Positions 47,117-60,616 of a stretch of DNA of 64,000 nt are shown here, one piece after another (position 1 is the first letter of the stretch; the number at the start of each line of letters is the position of its first letter). Both the position numbers and the translations under genes were made by a program. Below the pieces are notes generated by a model. The model was not told the origin of the DNA. It did not search any database and worked only from the letters and a program-made list of their open reading frames with translations. This stretch comes from Ptychodera flava (Eukaryota > Hemichordata > Enteropneusta > Ptychoderidae), in contig NC_091947.1 in the NCBI RefSeq assembly GCF_041260155.1, positions 23,880,115 to 23,944,114 on the forward strand, read 5' to 3'.

Positions 47117-50100
47117 CTATTCATCCAAAGGAAGGTGTTTCCAATCTATGGGTTTCTTGCCTTCTTTCTTCAGTAATTCATTAGCTTTGTAGAAGTGGTT
47201 GCATCCAAAGTAACCTCTGTGGGCTGATAAGGGCGATGGGTGAACGGCTTTCAGGATGTGGTGTTTTTTCTGGAAATGACAAAGTCAATAACCACAGGTT
47301 TATTTTGTTTGCAAGAAGTCACACAGACAGTCTTGTGTGGTGGAGTGACCACATTTCCAAATGGCTGCACACAGCTGCAGAAACCACTTTGATATCATTT
47401 GCTAACTGTAATTAGACAGGAAGGTGTATTAATAGCCAAAAAACACTGATACCGAGTGAAGACAGGGCTGAACAAACTATTTAATTTCAATTACTGCATC
47501 AATAGATTTGTTTTAAAAATGTCTTCTTTCAACTATGTCATACGTCTTCTGAATGCATCAGTTTATCATGCTTATTTAATGTAACACATACTTCCTTGAG
47601 TTTTGGAAGAAATAAATATCATCTCAAAGCACATTGACTATTTATAAATCTCTTGAATTAAGAACATGAAATATGAAACATGAAATAATCAGAACATGTT
47701 TATGACAATAATAATCGCAGTATAGTACTTAAAATGATTACGTTGACTGAAGTTGAGTCACTCGAAGTGCATTTGATATCAGTGAGACAAAATACCTTAT
47801 CGATGATGGCGCCTTTCTTCTGAGCGTAGGATCCCCAGAGAAGGAACACAACTCCATGTAGGTTTTTACTCAGCCATGTAATCACGGCATCAGTGAAAGT
47901 CTCCCAGCCCTTGTCCTTGTGTGAATTGGCATTGCTGGCTTTGACAGTCAGAACGGCGTTGAGTAACAACACACCTGAGAAAGACAGGGCACATGGTAAC
48001 TTGTGTTTTGCTGTGTGCTTCATAAAACATTGTAACTGGGATTTTGCAGTGTTGTTCATAAACACAATGAAACATGAATTGTGGCAGATAACATGGTAAA
48101 TTTTACTAGGCACAAAAACATATGGGTACAACAGCAAATGGTGCCAGGGTTCCTTTATCACTCAAATTGATATATTTTATTGTTTGATAAAACAACAAGA
48201 TTGACTGAAATGTTTACCAATAATTTGCAAAATCATTATTGCAATATTTGCTTTGACAAGATAATGTGTTTTTTTAACAATGATCAAGTTTATTGAATGT
48301 GTCCTTTGTGCTCATGATTTCTCAAAAATATAACTTCAAGTTCAAGGCAAGCACCAATAGCAAGTGTAATTTTGATATTCAGGAAACAAAATAGCATCCA
48401 TATTCAAAGTGCTGGTGAGCATGGTACAGGTGACATACCAAATCAAATGGAAATTGTGGAAGATACAGTAGATTGATCTGCTACTCAATTGAAGATTGAG
48501 AAGTATATTCAGTCTGGCAATATTGTGAATACAGGGACTAAATATTCCATTCAATGCTTTACCATTGTGTAAAAAGAGTTTAAATTATTGAAGGATAAAG
48601 GCACAACATTCATAGCATATGTAGTGAAGAGGAACCATGCAGTATTTACTTTTTAGTACAGAGAAAACCCATAAAATATCCCCTGATGCTCAAATGTCAC
48701 TTCAAAATATTCTTAGATCTGCTGCAGTGTAACTTGCAATCTACTAGCCCCAGAACTGGGTTATTGACACTTTTCAGGAATGACAAAAGAATCTGATAAA
48801 AATCTTCGATCTAATTTTAAAGTACCAGTGTTTGATAATCATTGAAAGACAAATACATAATTCTGTAATTACCTTGTTTTGCCCATCCATTTAAATATCC
48901 ATGTCCTGGATGTTGAAAGTCCTCATATTCTTTGGATAATTCCTTGAACATGTTCTCTAAACTTTAACAGGAAAAAAAGAAAATTGATTTTGTATACCAT
49001 TAGGTTTACTATTACAAGCCAAATGAAGAGTGGGATGGCGACCAACCTGACATACTGGCATACAAATAAAACTAATTGCTGACAAGCTAACACATTTGAA
49101 TTTATTATATCAAAACCAGTTAATAAAGTATCTTGACATAACTTACATGTATGAGTGATCTGTTGTGTAAAAGAGAAGCTGACGTATGAACAACTAATTT
49201 TACGGGCAACCTTTAACTGCCAGGCATGCCATCACTTCCCCATCTGTTCAGTCAGTAAAAAGCTGCATTGATTCAAAACCTAAACTTGCTTTCACCTACT
49301 TTTGTTTTCCCCAGGTTTTTCTCACAGGGGCTGAATGACCCCCTCTGCTTGAACAGTTGGGAGGGGAAGGGATATAGTTTTTTTTTTAGGGGACCACAAT
49401 AAATCATGCAAATTAAAGTTATGCAAATTAAGGTTTTTCAAGGTATTGGTGAATTAAGCTTATAGAGTAGATAAAATATTTAATTAAAAAGCCTCAAGTT
49501 CCTTGCTGTTTTCTGTCCAATAGATGTTTAATACAGATACTAACCTACACAAATCTGTGACTTTGCATTGATTACTTTTAAACAGTTTTGTAATCTGGAG
49601 AAGAACTCAACTTGACCTAACTTGACACTGTCTTTCAGCATTAAATAGCATATCTTTCTTCAGGCTGGAAGCTTAAGTTGTCTAGACAGAATCATAGTGG
49701 GTTTATCAACTATTGCGTGATCTTACATAAGAGGCAGTAATAATGGTCCATAATGCCACTATCAATACACTCTGTAAGTTATATCTCAAGATCTCATCAT
49801 AGTGTCTTTGTGTATATTTTAAGGTAGTAGGCGCCTAAAAAGTGAAAGACTTTAAACTTTTGCTCAAACTTTCCTAACCCTTTGAGTGCTGTAATTTTTC
49901 CCATCAAAATTTTTAGTGCAACATTTATCATGTGGTCGAAGCGATGCTATGAGAATTCAAAAACTCCTGCCCAGTGTATGCAAATGGCTGCGTCATCAGT
50001 AATCCCCCTATTGTGCGCCCACAGTCCTGTAAGTTCCCGTTTAACCAGTCTATAGCACCTCAAAAACCAAATATGGAAATAAATATGTATATTTTGACTT

Positions 50101-53100
50101 TTTCCCACAAAAAAACAGCAATGTGAAATTTCATCATCATTTGCAAAATACACAAAGCCAACATGCCTAGAACCTGTACACTAAATTTGAAAGCTGTTTG
50201 ACAAGCATTTTATGAAAAATATATTCTGACAAAAGGAAAAGAAAACTGCTGTAAAAATTTGCATGTGCAAATGTCATAATTTTCACAAGTCAAAATTAAA
50301 TCACTCTTAGGTGCCTATCAATACAAATGCATGTACCTTTGAAAGCTCTTACTCAAGCAGTTCTGCAAAATATGTTTTGACAAAAATAACAAAATTGGTA
50401 TGTTTACATATATAAATTCCTTTATCATTTGGTTATCTGTTCACCTGGTCATTCTAAGGAAACCTAAAATTTAAATCAGGACCTAACAGACAAGTCGTTC
50501 CTATAAAAGAGAAAACTTTTGACAAAAAGTCTAAAAAATTCTTAAAAATAGAAATTACAAATATGCAAATTTTATGCCAATTTGAACAAATACTTCTGCT
50601 TTGCATTGTACCTTATTGCAGGTTTAGTCTGTAAAAATAATATTTCAGTGTCTATGTTTTCAGGGGCCATCAAATCTTCAAGTCTTTGTTGTTGTATACG
50701 GGACATGTTATGATTCAACGGTTTTAACCATACTTGACGTGTATAGTGACATATATGTATGGACATGGCAAGATACTGGGCTTTAAATGAACAGTTGTCC
50801 CTGGTCCAAGAACAACCAAACCTGGCCTTAGGACTACCAATGTCTGGGAATGGTTGTCCCACTGGATTTTTTTTTTCATGCGTTTCAAGGATTGAAAATG
50901 CAAAGCACAGCTGAATTTTGGTGTGTTGGGTCAAAAGCTGGCTTCAGGCTTTTCCAAACAACGATCAGTAATTATGTCTAAACCTGTTAAAATTTGAACG
51001 ATAATGACCAACTCATTGCCAGACGTCATTTATTATAATGCTAAAATCTTCTTTGGCAAGTTAGTATGGTACAAAAGAGGAGAATGGAGGATGTAGCATG
51101 TTTTTGTCTCATGCCTATTTATTTTTTACCATTAGATTTTAGCTTATATGAAAAGAAAATAGATTATTTTGTAGTACAGTTTTACACAACACCTCAACTT
51201 GAAAATGCTTTCATGCACTGTCACTGTTGTCTAGCCGACTTTATTTATAACTATATAATTATGTCAGAGTACGATATTCATTTGTTTGTAGATTTTGGAA
51301 ATATTAGATTTTAAAATTAGCCATATAGCTAGGGTAAAAGTTGACCACCAGACGTTTTCCTTGGACTACTAATTTGGAAATGGTTGTCCACTTGGACTAC
51401 CATGATAACATGTTAATTTCCAGCCCTTCGTTTATCCTTCCTTTGCTGAATTGAATTTTACTGAAAGTTCCTTCTTTGCTCGTGACATCTCTCACTACAT
51501 GAGCAATTACATTTATAGATATTCGCTAAAAAGGAAGTGTGATTTTGATATTTCAAAAATAAACATCCGTATTGAGAATGAGAGGTTTCATCCTGATGGA
51601 CACTTAAAAGATGACATGCTTACTAAGTTAACTGAATGGAACTTGTGCAAGATAGGTTTATTCATAAGTTTGTAGAAAAATTGAGCAAACTTTTGAACTT
51701 ATTTCAGTCTTGTCATTGTGTATTGCAACACACTGGGATAAAACTTGGGGTAAAATTATCTTACCTTGGTGGTGGGTGTACTCCCTTCTGAACACTAAAA
51801 CAAAGGCCTACAAGAAGAAATATAGAATGAATAAGTGAAGAGACCACTGATCAAATACAGTACTGCTTACAAACAGCTGACTCCTTGTCTTGACCTTATT
51901 TGTCAACATAAAAGACATAACAGTATTGCATAGTATTAATTCAGTGTCACCATCATAAAATCACTGCCATACTGTCAACAGTGTTGTGAGAAAGTTCTGT
52001 AAAACGGGGACTTCTCAATTCCAAACTTCCTGTCTGGTTTGGTGTTTGGGTTCCTTCTACATATTAACATGTACTTCATGAAAGTCTATGTCTGCTGTGG
52101 TTTGATCTTTGTTTTGAAACCTCTTTGCTACACATAAAAATCTGAAAAGGCATGGTGAAACAAGTTGAAAAGATTCTAATCAAATATATGATATCAATCT
52201 TTATTGATAGATACTTCAGAAGTGTTTGGTACATATATGTATGTATTGCTATCAGATTGGACCCATCTCTCTCACATGCATTGTAAAAGTTGATGTTCAA
52301 AAATTTGCAATGTACATCAATAGAAAAATAGGAACAATTAGCATCAGCCACATCCAAAGTAATTATTACAATCATTTTGTGAACTTAATACCACTCATTT
52401 ATCACCATATTTTGGTATGACACTAAATATATGATGCCAAAACTGATCCTCTGTAGAATCAGAAAGCAATGGTTTGAAAGGGCTAAACCAATTGCCTGCT
52501 ACACAGGTGTTCCCAAACTCCCGAGTAGCATGTGTTATTATGCCCAATACATATGTAGGGTACGCACGAGGGCACTACAAAAATCAAAGGACATCCTGAA
52601 AGACCTTGCACAATGACACCACTAATCTATACCTTTACATCTTGTCTGTTTAATTAGAATTGATGTTGTATAACTGTAATAAAAAAAAAGTGTTTGCATA
52701 CCATGAGCTTGTCTTGGTCCGTGGTAAGGGTCCTGGCCGAGGATGACAACTTTTACCTGAAAACATGTACAAAATGAAGAAATCACGTCAGTGGAGAAAG
52801 CAGGACATGAATGCTTGCACTACACCCATTATCATTGATATATCAGCAACATAAACACCGTACTCTGCTCCAGCAAAGTTCAAACCTTACCTACTAAAAC
52901 CGTTACAGTAATAGAGCTATTACCGTAACGGTTTCAGTAACAAGGTTTGACCTTTGTACAGGAAAAGTAGGATGCTGTGCCACGTGTTTTTATAACATAT
53001 GAGGACAAGGTAAACAGTTCAGCCTTTTCAGTGTACATGCAGCTTAGATGTTTGCAATGAACTTGATATCTTGATGTCGGCATTTCAATTAACTTAAATC

Positions 53101-56100
53101 TAAAACGTGCAGCTTCCATCAAAGTAATCCACAGTATGGGCATGCGGGGTAAAGCAGTGACACAATTTGAAAGATGGATATACAAATTATACATGTAGTT
53201 GAAGTTTAGCCCACTTTTTAGACTCTGTCACCCCTGTGATTCTCTTTATAGCATACATCTGCTGCAGGTTGAGCGAAACAAGTTAATGTGAATCTCGCAG
53301 AATGATTTATAGATAATATCAGCAAGTATTTGATGATATACACAAAGTACCATACCACTATACTGATCAAAGTTACGTTAAATGTTGCCAGCAGATTTCA
53401 AAATGAAACTTAACAAAATTTACAGTACAAACGCTCTGTATACAGTTGTGCAATTCAATGAGAGTAACACACATTCAAACTTGGTAGCATATATCGCACA
53501 GAAACTCAATCGAAGCAATAAGCCACTTAACTCAGATTTAGATAGCCTCAGGGACAGTTCAGTCCACCGGCAGAATTACCCACCAAGGCAGAAAATTCAG
53601 TAATTTCTCAACTTGATCTACAGTATCTACATTTACAATGTACCAGTATTCACCCAGTGAAGAAGTCCGCAATCAAAAAAGATGAATAAATTACATCATC
53701 TGAGACTTGTTCACATTTCCTGTGGTACTGCTGACAATGAATATTTCACAAACCTCCACCCATCAACTTGTATCACACTGATGTGAGTGCTCTGTGCATC
53801 ACAATAAAGTCTCCCCTCTTTCTATCTGTCAGAAGTTTTTATGTCATTTATATACTACAACTCAGTCTCAGCTGAAAGGTCAAGAGTTCACGTAATGATG
53901 GATATCCAGTTATCGAATGATTACTTTGTAAGTAGGAACATGCACCCGCTTGACGGCTTGACTATGATCAACATGTGTCAGTAAAACATGTCAAGAAAGT
54001 GTTTTAAATGGACATACATGCATAATCTTGCACAAATATTACACCTGCACCAACCATGCTTCAATAAGAATTTATGATTATTTACCTGTCTGCAATTCAA
54101 AGGCAGGTCTCAAAGAAAAGAAACATCACAAGAAGAGTAATGAGAACTTATCAATCATGATAAACAATGATAAGTTGGCGGAGTCTCCTCCTAAGTTTTG
54201 AACACCAAAAGCTATTTGGAAAGAAGGGCAACTAAAATTTTCACTTCAAAATAGAGTTTCCACTAGCCAAACTTGCATTTCACTGTGATATAACCTCATG
54301 GAAAAGTTTGATATTCATACGGTAGTCTTGCAAAAAATTGGTCTTGTCCAGTCTGATCATCATCAACTTATTCTCAAATGCAATATTCTAAATTTTTTTC
54401 TCACAGCCAATGGTCACTGAAAGTTAGCTGCCGTAAATTTCTTTCAGGTTTAATTGAAGACTTGGATAGTTGAGGCATCAAATCAAAGAGTTATACAGTT
54501 CATGTATGTTTGGGTCTTTAAAATGTTTGCACTGGTCAAACGTCATACACAATTGCTTGTCTTTATGGTAAGTATGAACAAAGTTGTCAGCTATAGTATT
54601 TGGCCAAAATGCTGGCAGTATTGTGAAATTTTGCAATAAAATTTTGGCTTATTTAGGGGCAGGCACCCTAACACAAACTCAATCTTTTATAGTCACACAC
54701 TGAGATTTGGCAAGCAGAAAGTAACAGTACTGAGTATTGTATGGAAATTTTGAAATGTCATCTGAGAGGATCAACTCAGTGATAGGTCTTAATCCTTTCA
54801 CCCCCCCCCCCCCTTTCCTGTATACAGGTCCAACTTTACCATAGAAAACAATGGATTTGGGACAAACCATGGTGGTGAAAGGGTTAAGGTATAGAATATG
54901 CACCTTGACAAGGAAACTGGAAATTTGTCAAGAATTTCCATGACAGGTCACTTTACAAATTTTTGCATCACATAGAAAAATTAACTAAAATTTACTTACA
55001 CATGAATTACAGAACATACCCCCATTTTCTGGGAAGATTAAATATTTTCATCAGAAAACAAGGTTGCAAAGGTAATTTGTTCCTGTAAGAGGTAGTTCTG
55101 CTTAGAACTGTAAGATTTTTAAACTGATATCAGACACATTCTGTTATGAGTATGTTTCTGAATTCAACTATCCAAACATCAAGTATGTGCCTACATCTGT
55201 CTTGTTTGCATTTTCTAAATGCATTATGCATGATAAGCCATATCTGTAAGTGTAAGATTTGCCCATCTCACCCCTTCAACAAAAATGGTATGACCTACCT
55301 CTCTGATGTCACAGCATAAACTCCAGGAGTAAACTTGATGTCTTGGTGGATAGATTGTATGCGAATTCCTTTCACGCTCCACAAGTTCTTGTAACTAAAA
55401 AATATCACAGGATGTTAGGAAAGTTTTGACTAGAAGAATTACATTCAAGGCTTGCAATGCAAGTGTTTGGAACGCTACAAAATGCTGAGCAGTTTTAACC
55501 CTTTGAGTGCTAAAAGTCAACTTTTTTCTCCGATATAAAATGTAACTCACACAAGTTTTTTTCGGATTTTTCAAAAAATTTTGATCAAAAACTGTAGCCA
55601 ATGAAAAGTGATGTCCATCTAGTCCAAAAAATTACAGAGAAATTCATAAAAATTAGTTAAATTTTGCACTAGAATTTCGGTGGGAAAAATTATAGCAAAG
55701 GGTTAATGACCAGTCGATCTGACAAGAAATGACCATGGCAGTCTTTACCCTTATATTATGAGTTGAGTTCCATGCAGCAGTCACCTCTCTACATCTGATT
55801 CAAATCAGAGTTTGCTTGTTTTCACTTTTAAGGAGGTCTTAATTATGACCCAAACACAAAACTGAAGCTATGTTTTGACATAGCTTCGAGACAAAAATAC
55901 CACAAATTTCAACATTTATAAATAATTCGTAAATACTGCAACATCTGCCAGGAGAGATGACAAAAATATGATAGTAAAATGATCATTTTGTTCATAATAT
56001 TATGTTATAGCTCACTAAGCTCTAAGACCTATAGCTGAAACGTGCAATTTCAGTGTCTGTTCTGTATGGAAAATAAAGTCCTTGTTCTATTCAAAAAATG

Positions 56101-57228
56101 ATATCAAAATGCCTTGGATTCAACTTGTATAAAGTCTGTGTAAATGTGATGTTCAATGTTCTTGGTGACAACCGGATTTCAGTCCAGACTACAATCCATT
56201 TACTAGTACACAATACCTTGAATTTCAATACATTGTAGGGAAAATGAGACAAAGTATACACATTCCAAAAATCATCCTGCAACAATATAACAATAACATT
56301 TGTCAACCCATCAAATAATTAAACACTCTCATTAATATATTTAATTTGTCGTACTTACCTTTATGAAGTACGGTTTAGAGAACTCGGCTGCCAACGCTTT
56401 TTTCCAGGAAAGTCCCATGTGTTCAGGTGCATTTGCGATTTGCTTGGCTTGTAACTTTTGTATGGCTTCCTGTTTCTTCTTTTCAATCATCGCCTTCTGA
56501 GCGGGAGACAATGAAGTGTTATGGTCGTCTGGCTTTGCCTTCTTTGTGGGCGTGGTCGTCTTACATAATAAAAGATAAAAAGCAACATTTAAATACGGGG
56601 GGGAAATGAGGCAGTGTTGTTATTCTAATACAGCTGGAAATATAACTTTTGCTACACTTATTATTTGCTCAGTACATGTTTCTTGTTGAATGGAGCTTGT
56701 GAAGCTGAATTAAAAGGTTATTTATCTCAAAGCCTGTCTTCTGCCTGCAACATGTGATCCTGTAGCGGGTTTTACTATAAACGTTACTCTTAGGTAATGT
56801 ATTGCTTGCAACAAGGATCCAGAATTACCGCGGAAAGCGTGCATAATGCGCAAAAATTGATTTAATTGAAAACGCAGCCCAATTTGCTATCTCTTCGATG
56901 GCCTGTGTCCTACACTGCCACTGCACAACTCGCTGACATGCACTGCAGTCAAGTCCCACCATTTCGGAAATCGTGCACTGCGCTCACTGTGCATGCTGTG
57001 TGTACGCGCGCTCGTACGTACCTTATCATGATCGTCCGCAGATTCAGCCTGACAATCCGACAGCGATCTTTTCTGTACCGCTTTAGGGGCGAAGAATGCC
57101 GAAATCTTGCTCTGCCCGATCATTGCAGTAACGGGGGTAGTCCGACCTGCCAGACGCAATAAATATCTCTTGACAAAAAGTCCGTAAACTGTGTTGATGC
57201 GTGCAGCTACAATAGTAGAGGACAACAT
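47117..57228 (-). CDS. UNG: UNG, uracil-DNA glycosylase (dual mitochondrial/nuclear form)
   Basis: Eight in-phase minus-strand exons: 57022-57228, 56359-56559, 55299-55394, 52702-52756, 51765-51807, 48873-48961, 47796-47974 and 47117-47269, giving 340 residues. The enzyme removes uracil from DNA to start base-excision repair. Family-1 hallmarks are all present: GQDPYHGP (catalytic Asp177), LCFSV (Phe190, uracil stacking), LLLNAVLTV (Asn236), [11 protein letters not shown] and the HPSPLS minor-groove loop (300-305). Residues 39-46, QSKISAFF, form a PCNA-interacting box directly after an in-frame Met36, as in human nuclear UNG2 (MIGQKTLYSFF). Residues 1-35 are basic with no acid, like a mitochondrial presequence. 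A Lys/Gln-rich helix around [18 protein letters not shown] corresponds to the RPA-binding region. Confidence 0.97.
52872..52958. repeat. Short hairpin element in UNG intron
   Basis: Arms of about 42 bases (52872-52914 and 52917-52958) are imperfect complements. They contain GTTCAAACC and CCGTTACAGTAATAG facing ATTACCGTAACGG and AAGGTTTGAC. The loop is minimal. It is probably a small foldback element. It sits upstream of the exon carrying the GQDPYH motif. Confidence 0.7.
54789..54887. mobile_element. TTAA-flanked MITE, CCTTTCACC family, 91 bp
   Basis: TTAA at 54789-54792 and 54884-54887 brackets inverted ends CCTTTCACC and GGTGAAAGGG. A TTAA target duplication with CCC...GGG ends is the piggyBac pattern. 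The inside contains a 13-C run and the segment shared with 36903-36992. Confidence 0.65.
55495..55706. mobile_element. TTAA-flanked MITE, CCCTTTG family, 204 bp
   Basis: TTAA flanks both ends (55495-55498 and 55703-55706). The element starts CCCTTTGAGTGCT and ends AGCAAAGGG. The right-end segment, read on the minus strand (CTATAATTTTTCCCACC), is closely similar to sequence starting at 49878 (CCCTTTGAGTGCTGTAATTTTTCCCATC), so a second, less complete copy exists. The pattern is piggyBac-like, with no coding frame. Confidence 0.7.
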
Positions 57229-57242
57229 GAGAACAGCAAATT

Positions 57243-57254
57243 TTTGGCGCCAAA
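57243..57254. promoter_or_regulatory. E2F palindrome in the UNG promoter
   Basis: TTTGGCGCCAAA is a perfect two-sided E2F/DP consensus, 15 to 26 bases upstream of the first UNG start codon. E2F control of UNG in late G1/S is established for mammals. The position this close to the AUG means the 5' UTR is very short or the site is within it. Confidence 0.7.
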
Positions 57255-57260
57255 TAATAT

Positions 57261-57269
57261 AGCCAATCA
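57261..57269 (+). promoter_or_regulatory. CCAAT box (NF-Y) beside the E2F site
   Basis: AGCCAATCA matches the NF-Y CCAAT consensus and lies within 10 bases of the E2F palindrome. Pairing of the two is common in S-phase promoters. Confidence 0.45.
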
Positions 57270-58040
57270 GGACAGGCCTTACGACCCTGGCCTTTTACCC
57301 AATCAAGCCACTCTTAACATCTCGCAGACCCAAAATGAAGTGTATGAAGTGGAGAGAGGAGAAAGTAGTGTAAACAGGAAAGAAAGGCGGTATATATTGC
57401 TTCGGAATTATTCACATGTGAAGGGCACCGTCTGTCAAAATACCCGGGTTTGGAGATTGAAGCGATACAATTTGGTAAGTTCTGATTGCAAATTCCATAA
57501 CGTGCACCAATCGTTTGTAATTTACTATTAGAAGATCACTCATCAGTGAAATTGACTGTTATAAAAGCTTACGTACCCGGTAATGTACTGTTGTGTACAC
57601 AGTTAGAGTTCAAACACGAAAGTGTTCACCTCTGCTATATGACCCTGACCTCTTTTATACAAACAGATAAAGTACGATGCACTCTCGCTCTCTATGTCTC
57701 GGTTAACGAGAAAATGTCCACTCGGACACGCTGGGGGAAAGTAACCGCGTGATTCGAGGGTTGACGTAAAACGATGGGAGTCTGTATGAGTGTATGTGCG
57801 TGGAGGTAGTAGAGAGCTACAACCTCCATGGTATGTGTAACGTAAAGCAGGTTGCTTTACAGCTTCGTTCACTAACAACCTGTCACTGCATAAATGTCAG
57901 TGCATGCAGTGTCAGCACTGGCAGAATTCGGTGCACGTTGCCGTCCCGTCCATCATCCACAAGACATAAGTTTGAATATTATGACTTTGTGTGTGTATGT
58001 GTGCTTGTGTGTCATTACCATTGCTTTATATTAAACTATA

Positions 58041-58043
58041 CAT

Positions 58044-58074
<31 letters not shown>

Positions 58075-58079
58075 ATATA

Positions 58080-58142
<63 letters not shown>
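58041..58142. repeat. CA/TA compound microsatellite
   Basis: About 13 CA dinucleotides followed by a long, almost uninterrupted TA run. Clearly a simple repeat, and its length is likely unreliable in assembly. Confidence 0.95.
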
Positions 58143-58143
<1 letters not shown>

Positions 58144-59321
58144 CAAATATATGTTATATGTAATTTTATATTGTGTGTATATGTGTCTGTGTGACATTAC
58201 GATTGTTTTAATCTTGAAAAACAACATCGGTCTTCAATGCCTAAATACCGTAATACTGGCCATTCCATTTTGGAGATTTCAACCATAACACTGATTGAAT
58301 TAGGTAATTTAAATCCATTGCTAGTCACTGGTTCACAATAATTGAATATTGGTACGTAATTATTCAGAGTATCCATCAATATGAATGAAGATTATCTGTT
58401 CTGTAGCCTCATGTGGCCTGACATTTTAAAGATAAAAGTGCAATTCTTACAATTCTGGCTGTTTTTGTTGATTTATTGGGTTTAATACTGACAGCTTGAG
58501 TGTCGGTAAAAAAATATGTGGATTGACGGGGCAGCCCTCAACCCCTTCTCGTATGATTTAAATGTATGTTTAATCTGCTTTCCACACATTCAAAATTGGC
58601 TGCTAAAATTTATGTAATCTGTCCCTGATCTGTAATATTTCCAGCTGATTTGTATATAGGCTGGAAGTTACAGTCTTTGACATGTAGCCATTCATGAAAA
58701 ACTAGGGCATAAATCAAAGACTTACTACATCACAGACTATGTATACATGTAAATGCGTTGGCAAGCTGTCTACATCTTGTCATATTCTGTATTTGTCGCC
58801 AAACCAAATTAGGTTTTTTCCCTTTGTATTAAAAACAAGATCAAATTGATAATGGTTAATGAAGAGTTTATAGTTTAATTGTTAAAATCGCTTGAATTAA
58901 ATAAACCACACTAGAATTCCACCACATAGAAATTTTGCATCAATTATACATCATTCAGTTTTATCCTCTTCAGTATTTACCAAATGTCAGAACAGTTCGT
59001 ATTTCACACCGCAAATCTGATTTATCCTGCTTACCTGTACATTTGTAATCACAACAGCTTATCAATTATAATAAATTACAACAGATTCTAATAATAAATG
59101 TGATTCCTCCATATGGTTTCATAATCATGCTTTTGCATGTACTGTAATATAATTCAACTGCGCTGAACATTATAAGCTTTATGAAATTGAATTTCGTAGA
59201 AAATCTTTGTTTTTCTATCTTCATTATGACTGCATGTTCACATCTTCCATAAAGGTTTTAGAATATCAATTTACAGAAAGCTTAGCATTTTTAGAGAAAG
59301 AATGATTTGATATGTATTCTG

Positions 59322-59362
59322 ATATTTTTAGAAAATCAGCATTGCTGATTTTCTAAAAATAT
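59322..59362. repeat. Perfect 20-bp-arm hairpin
   Basis: ATATTTTTAGAAAATCAGCA at 59322-59341 is followed after one base by its exact complement at 59343-59362. No neighbouring gene end is recognised, so it is unlikely to be a transcription terminator. Confidence 0.75.
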
Positions 59363-60616
59363 GTATGTAGGAGCTAACTTGCACGGATATTTTTTTTGTG
59401 CCAAACCTGTAGGTCAACTGTATTATTAGGTAGTCTCGCTTTTTACCTCCATTGAAATAAGTAAACGTGGATGATTTACACACACAATATGCTTCTGACG
59501 TTTTCTAAAAAATTTGATAGCATGCTATTCAACATAAAGTTAATTGGACATTTGCTATGAAAACCCATAAGCTATACAGTTGTCATAGTCTATCAAAATT
59601 TCTGATATGATTAGCTGTAATTCACAACATTTTCAGAGATATTAGTATTGTGTTCCCATTATTTGCAAAGACCAACAGCCCTAGATTATTGTCTGTCACC
59701 TGGAAAATTTTTCCTTTTTTCTATTACGCTAGTTTTCTTTTAGATTGAAGGGCTTATCTAACAGATTGATTGGATGTTCAGAATAACCATTAAAGCCTTT
59801 CTTCGCTTTTTCTTTAATGCAGTGACTCTAATGACAACGGTTGGGACACAGTGAACTCAAGCAGATAAAAGTTAAACCTTTTCTATGTTATTTTGATTTG
59901 TTTCCGCAGATATAGGGAGAAGGTACCAAATCTGTGTGGTACAGTTCATCTTGAAATGCAACTAGAAGCTGAACAAGCTAATGTTGCAAACCATATGTTC
60001 CAAAGATAATTTTCACATGGTGCATGTTGCCAAGCCGACAAAGATCCTGCAATTTGATTTAATTTAGTTTCCAAATAGCCATTGCCAATTTACATGCAAA
60101 CTGTGCGGGAAGCAACACAACCGCAACAGTGAAGTTTTCCTCAAAAGACTAGCATGCACACCCTGCTGTATAAAGATACATACATTCTGGCTTTACAGGA
60201 AGTATCTTATGTGTCCGTTCCTGGAAGGCTCAGATATCACATCATGCACATGGGACAAGATTAAATACATGTCCTTCAAAGGAATTAATTTGCCATGAGT
60301 GCCTACCAATCAGGAAGCACGGATGAGTTAATTTTATTCATCATGTTAAAGAAAGATCTGACAGAATATTTAATCTCATGAGGATACAGTTCTCAATTAT
60401 CTCTCCGCATAACCTGTAAATATTGCAAAGGAGGTGAACACTTTAATTTGTTTCGAGGTCCCAGAAGTCTGAACACTCATCAATCAACAACTCCTCTATA
60501 CATTGTATCTCATTTTCAACCACAGTCACTCGGGGATTTGCTTTGACATGCAGTAGCTATTGAAATCAGCCTGGAACAGAATTCCATTGCAGTGAATTAA
60601 TAAACCACCTCCAGTG

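Larger units (their letters stand above)
57229..60616. other. Divergent intergenic region of UNG and the P450 gene
   Basis: It holds the UNG promoter, a CA/TA microsatellite, a small hairpin (59322-59362) and otherwise AT-rich sequence. The open frame running through 57244-57531 lacks family resemblance, though a consensus donor GTAAGT at 57475 could end a plus-strand leader exon. Confidence 0.55.

Noticed and set aside
57244-57531. Plus-strand open frame upstream of UNG ending near a GTAAGT
   Set aside because: No ATG in a useful position in that frame and no recognisable protein. At most it is a non-coding leader exon of a divergent transcript.
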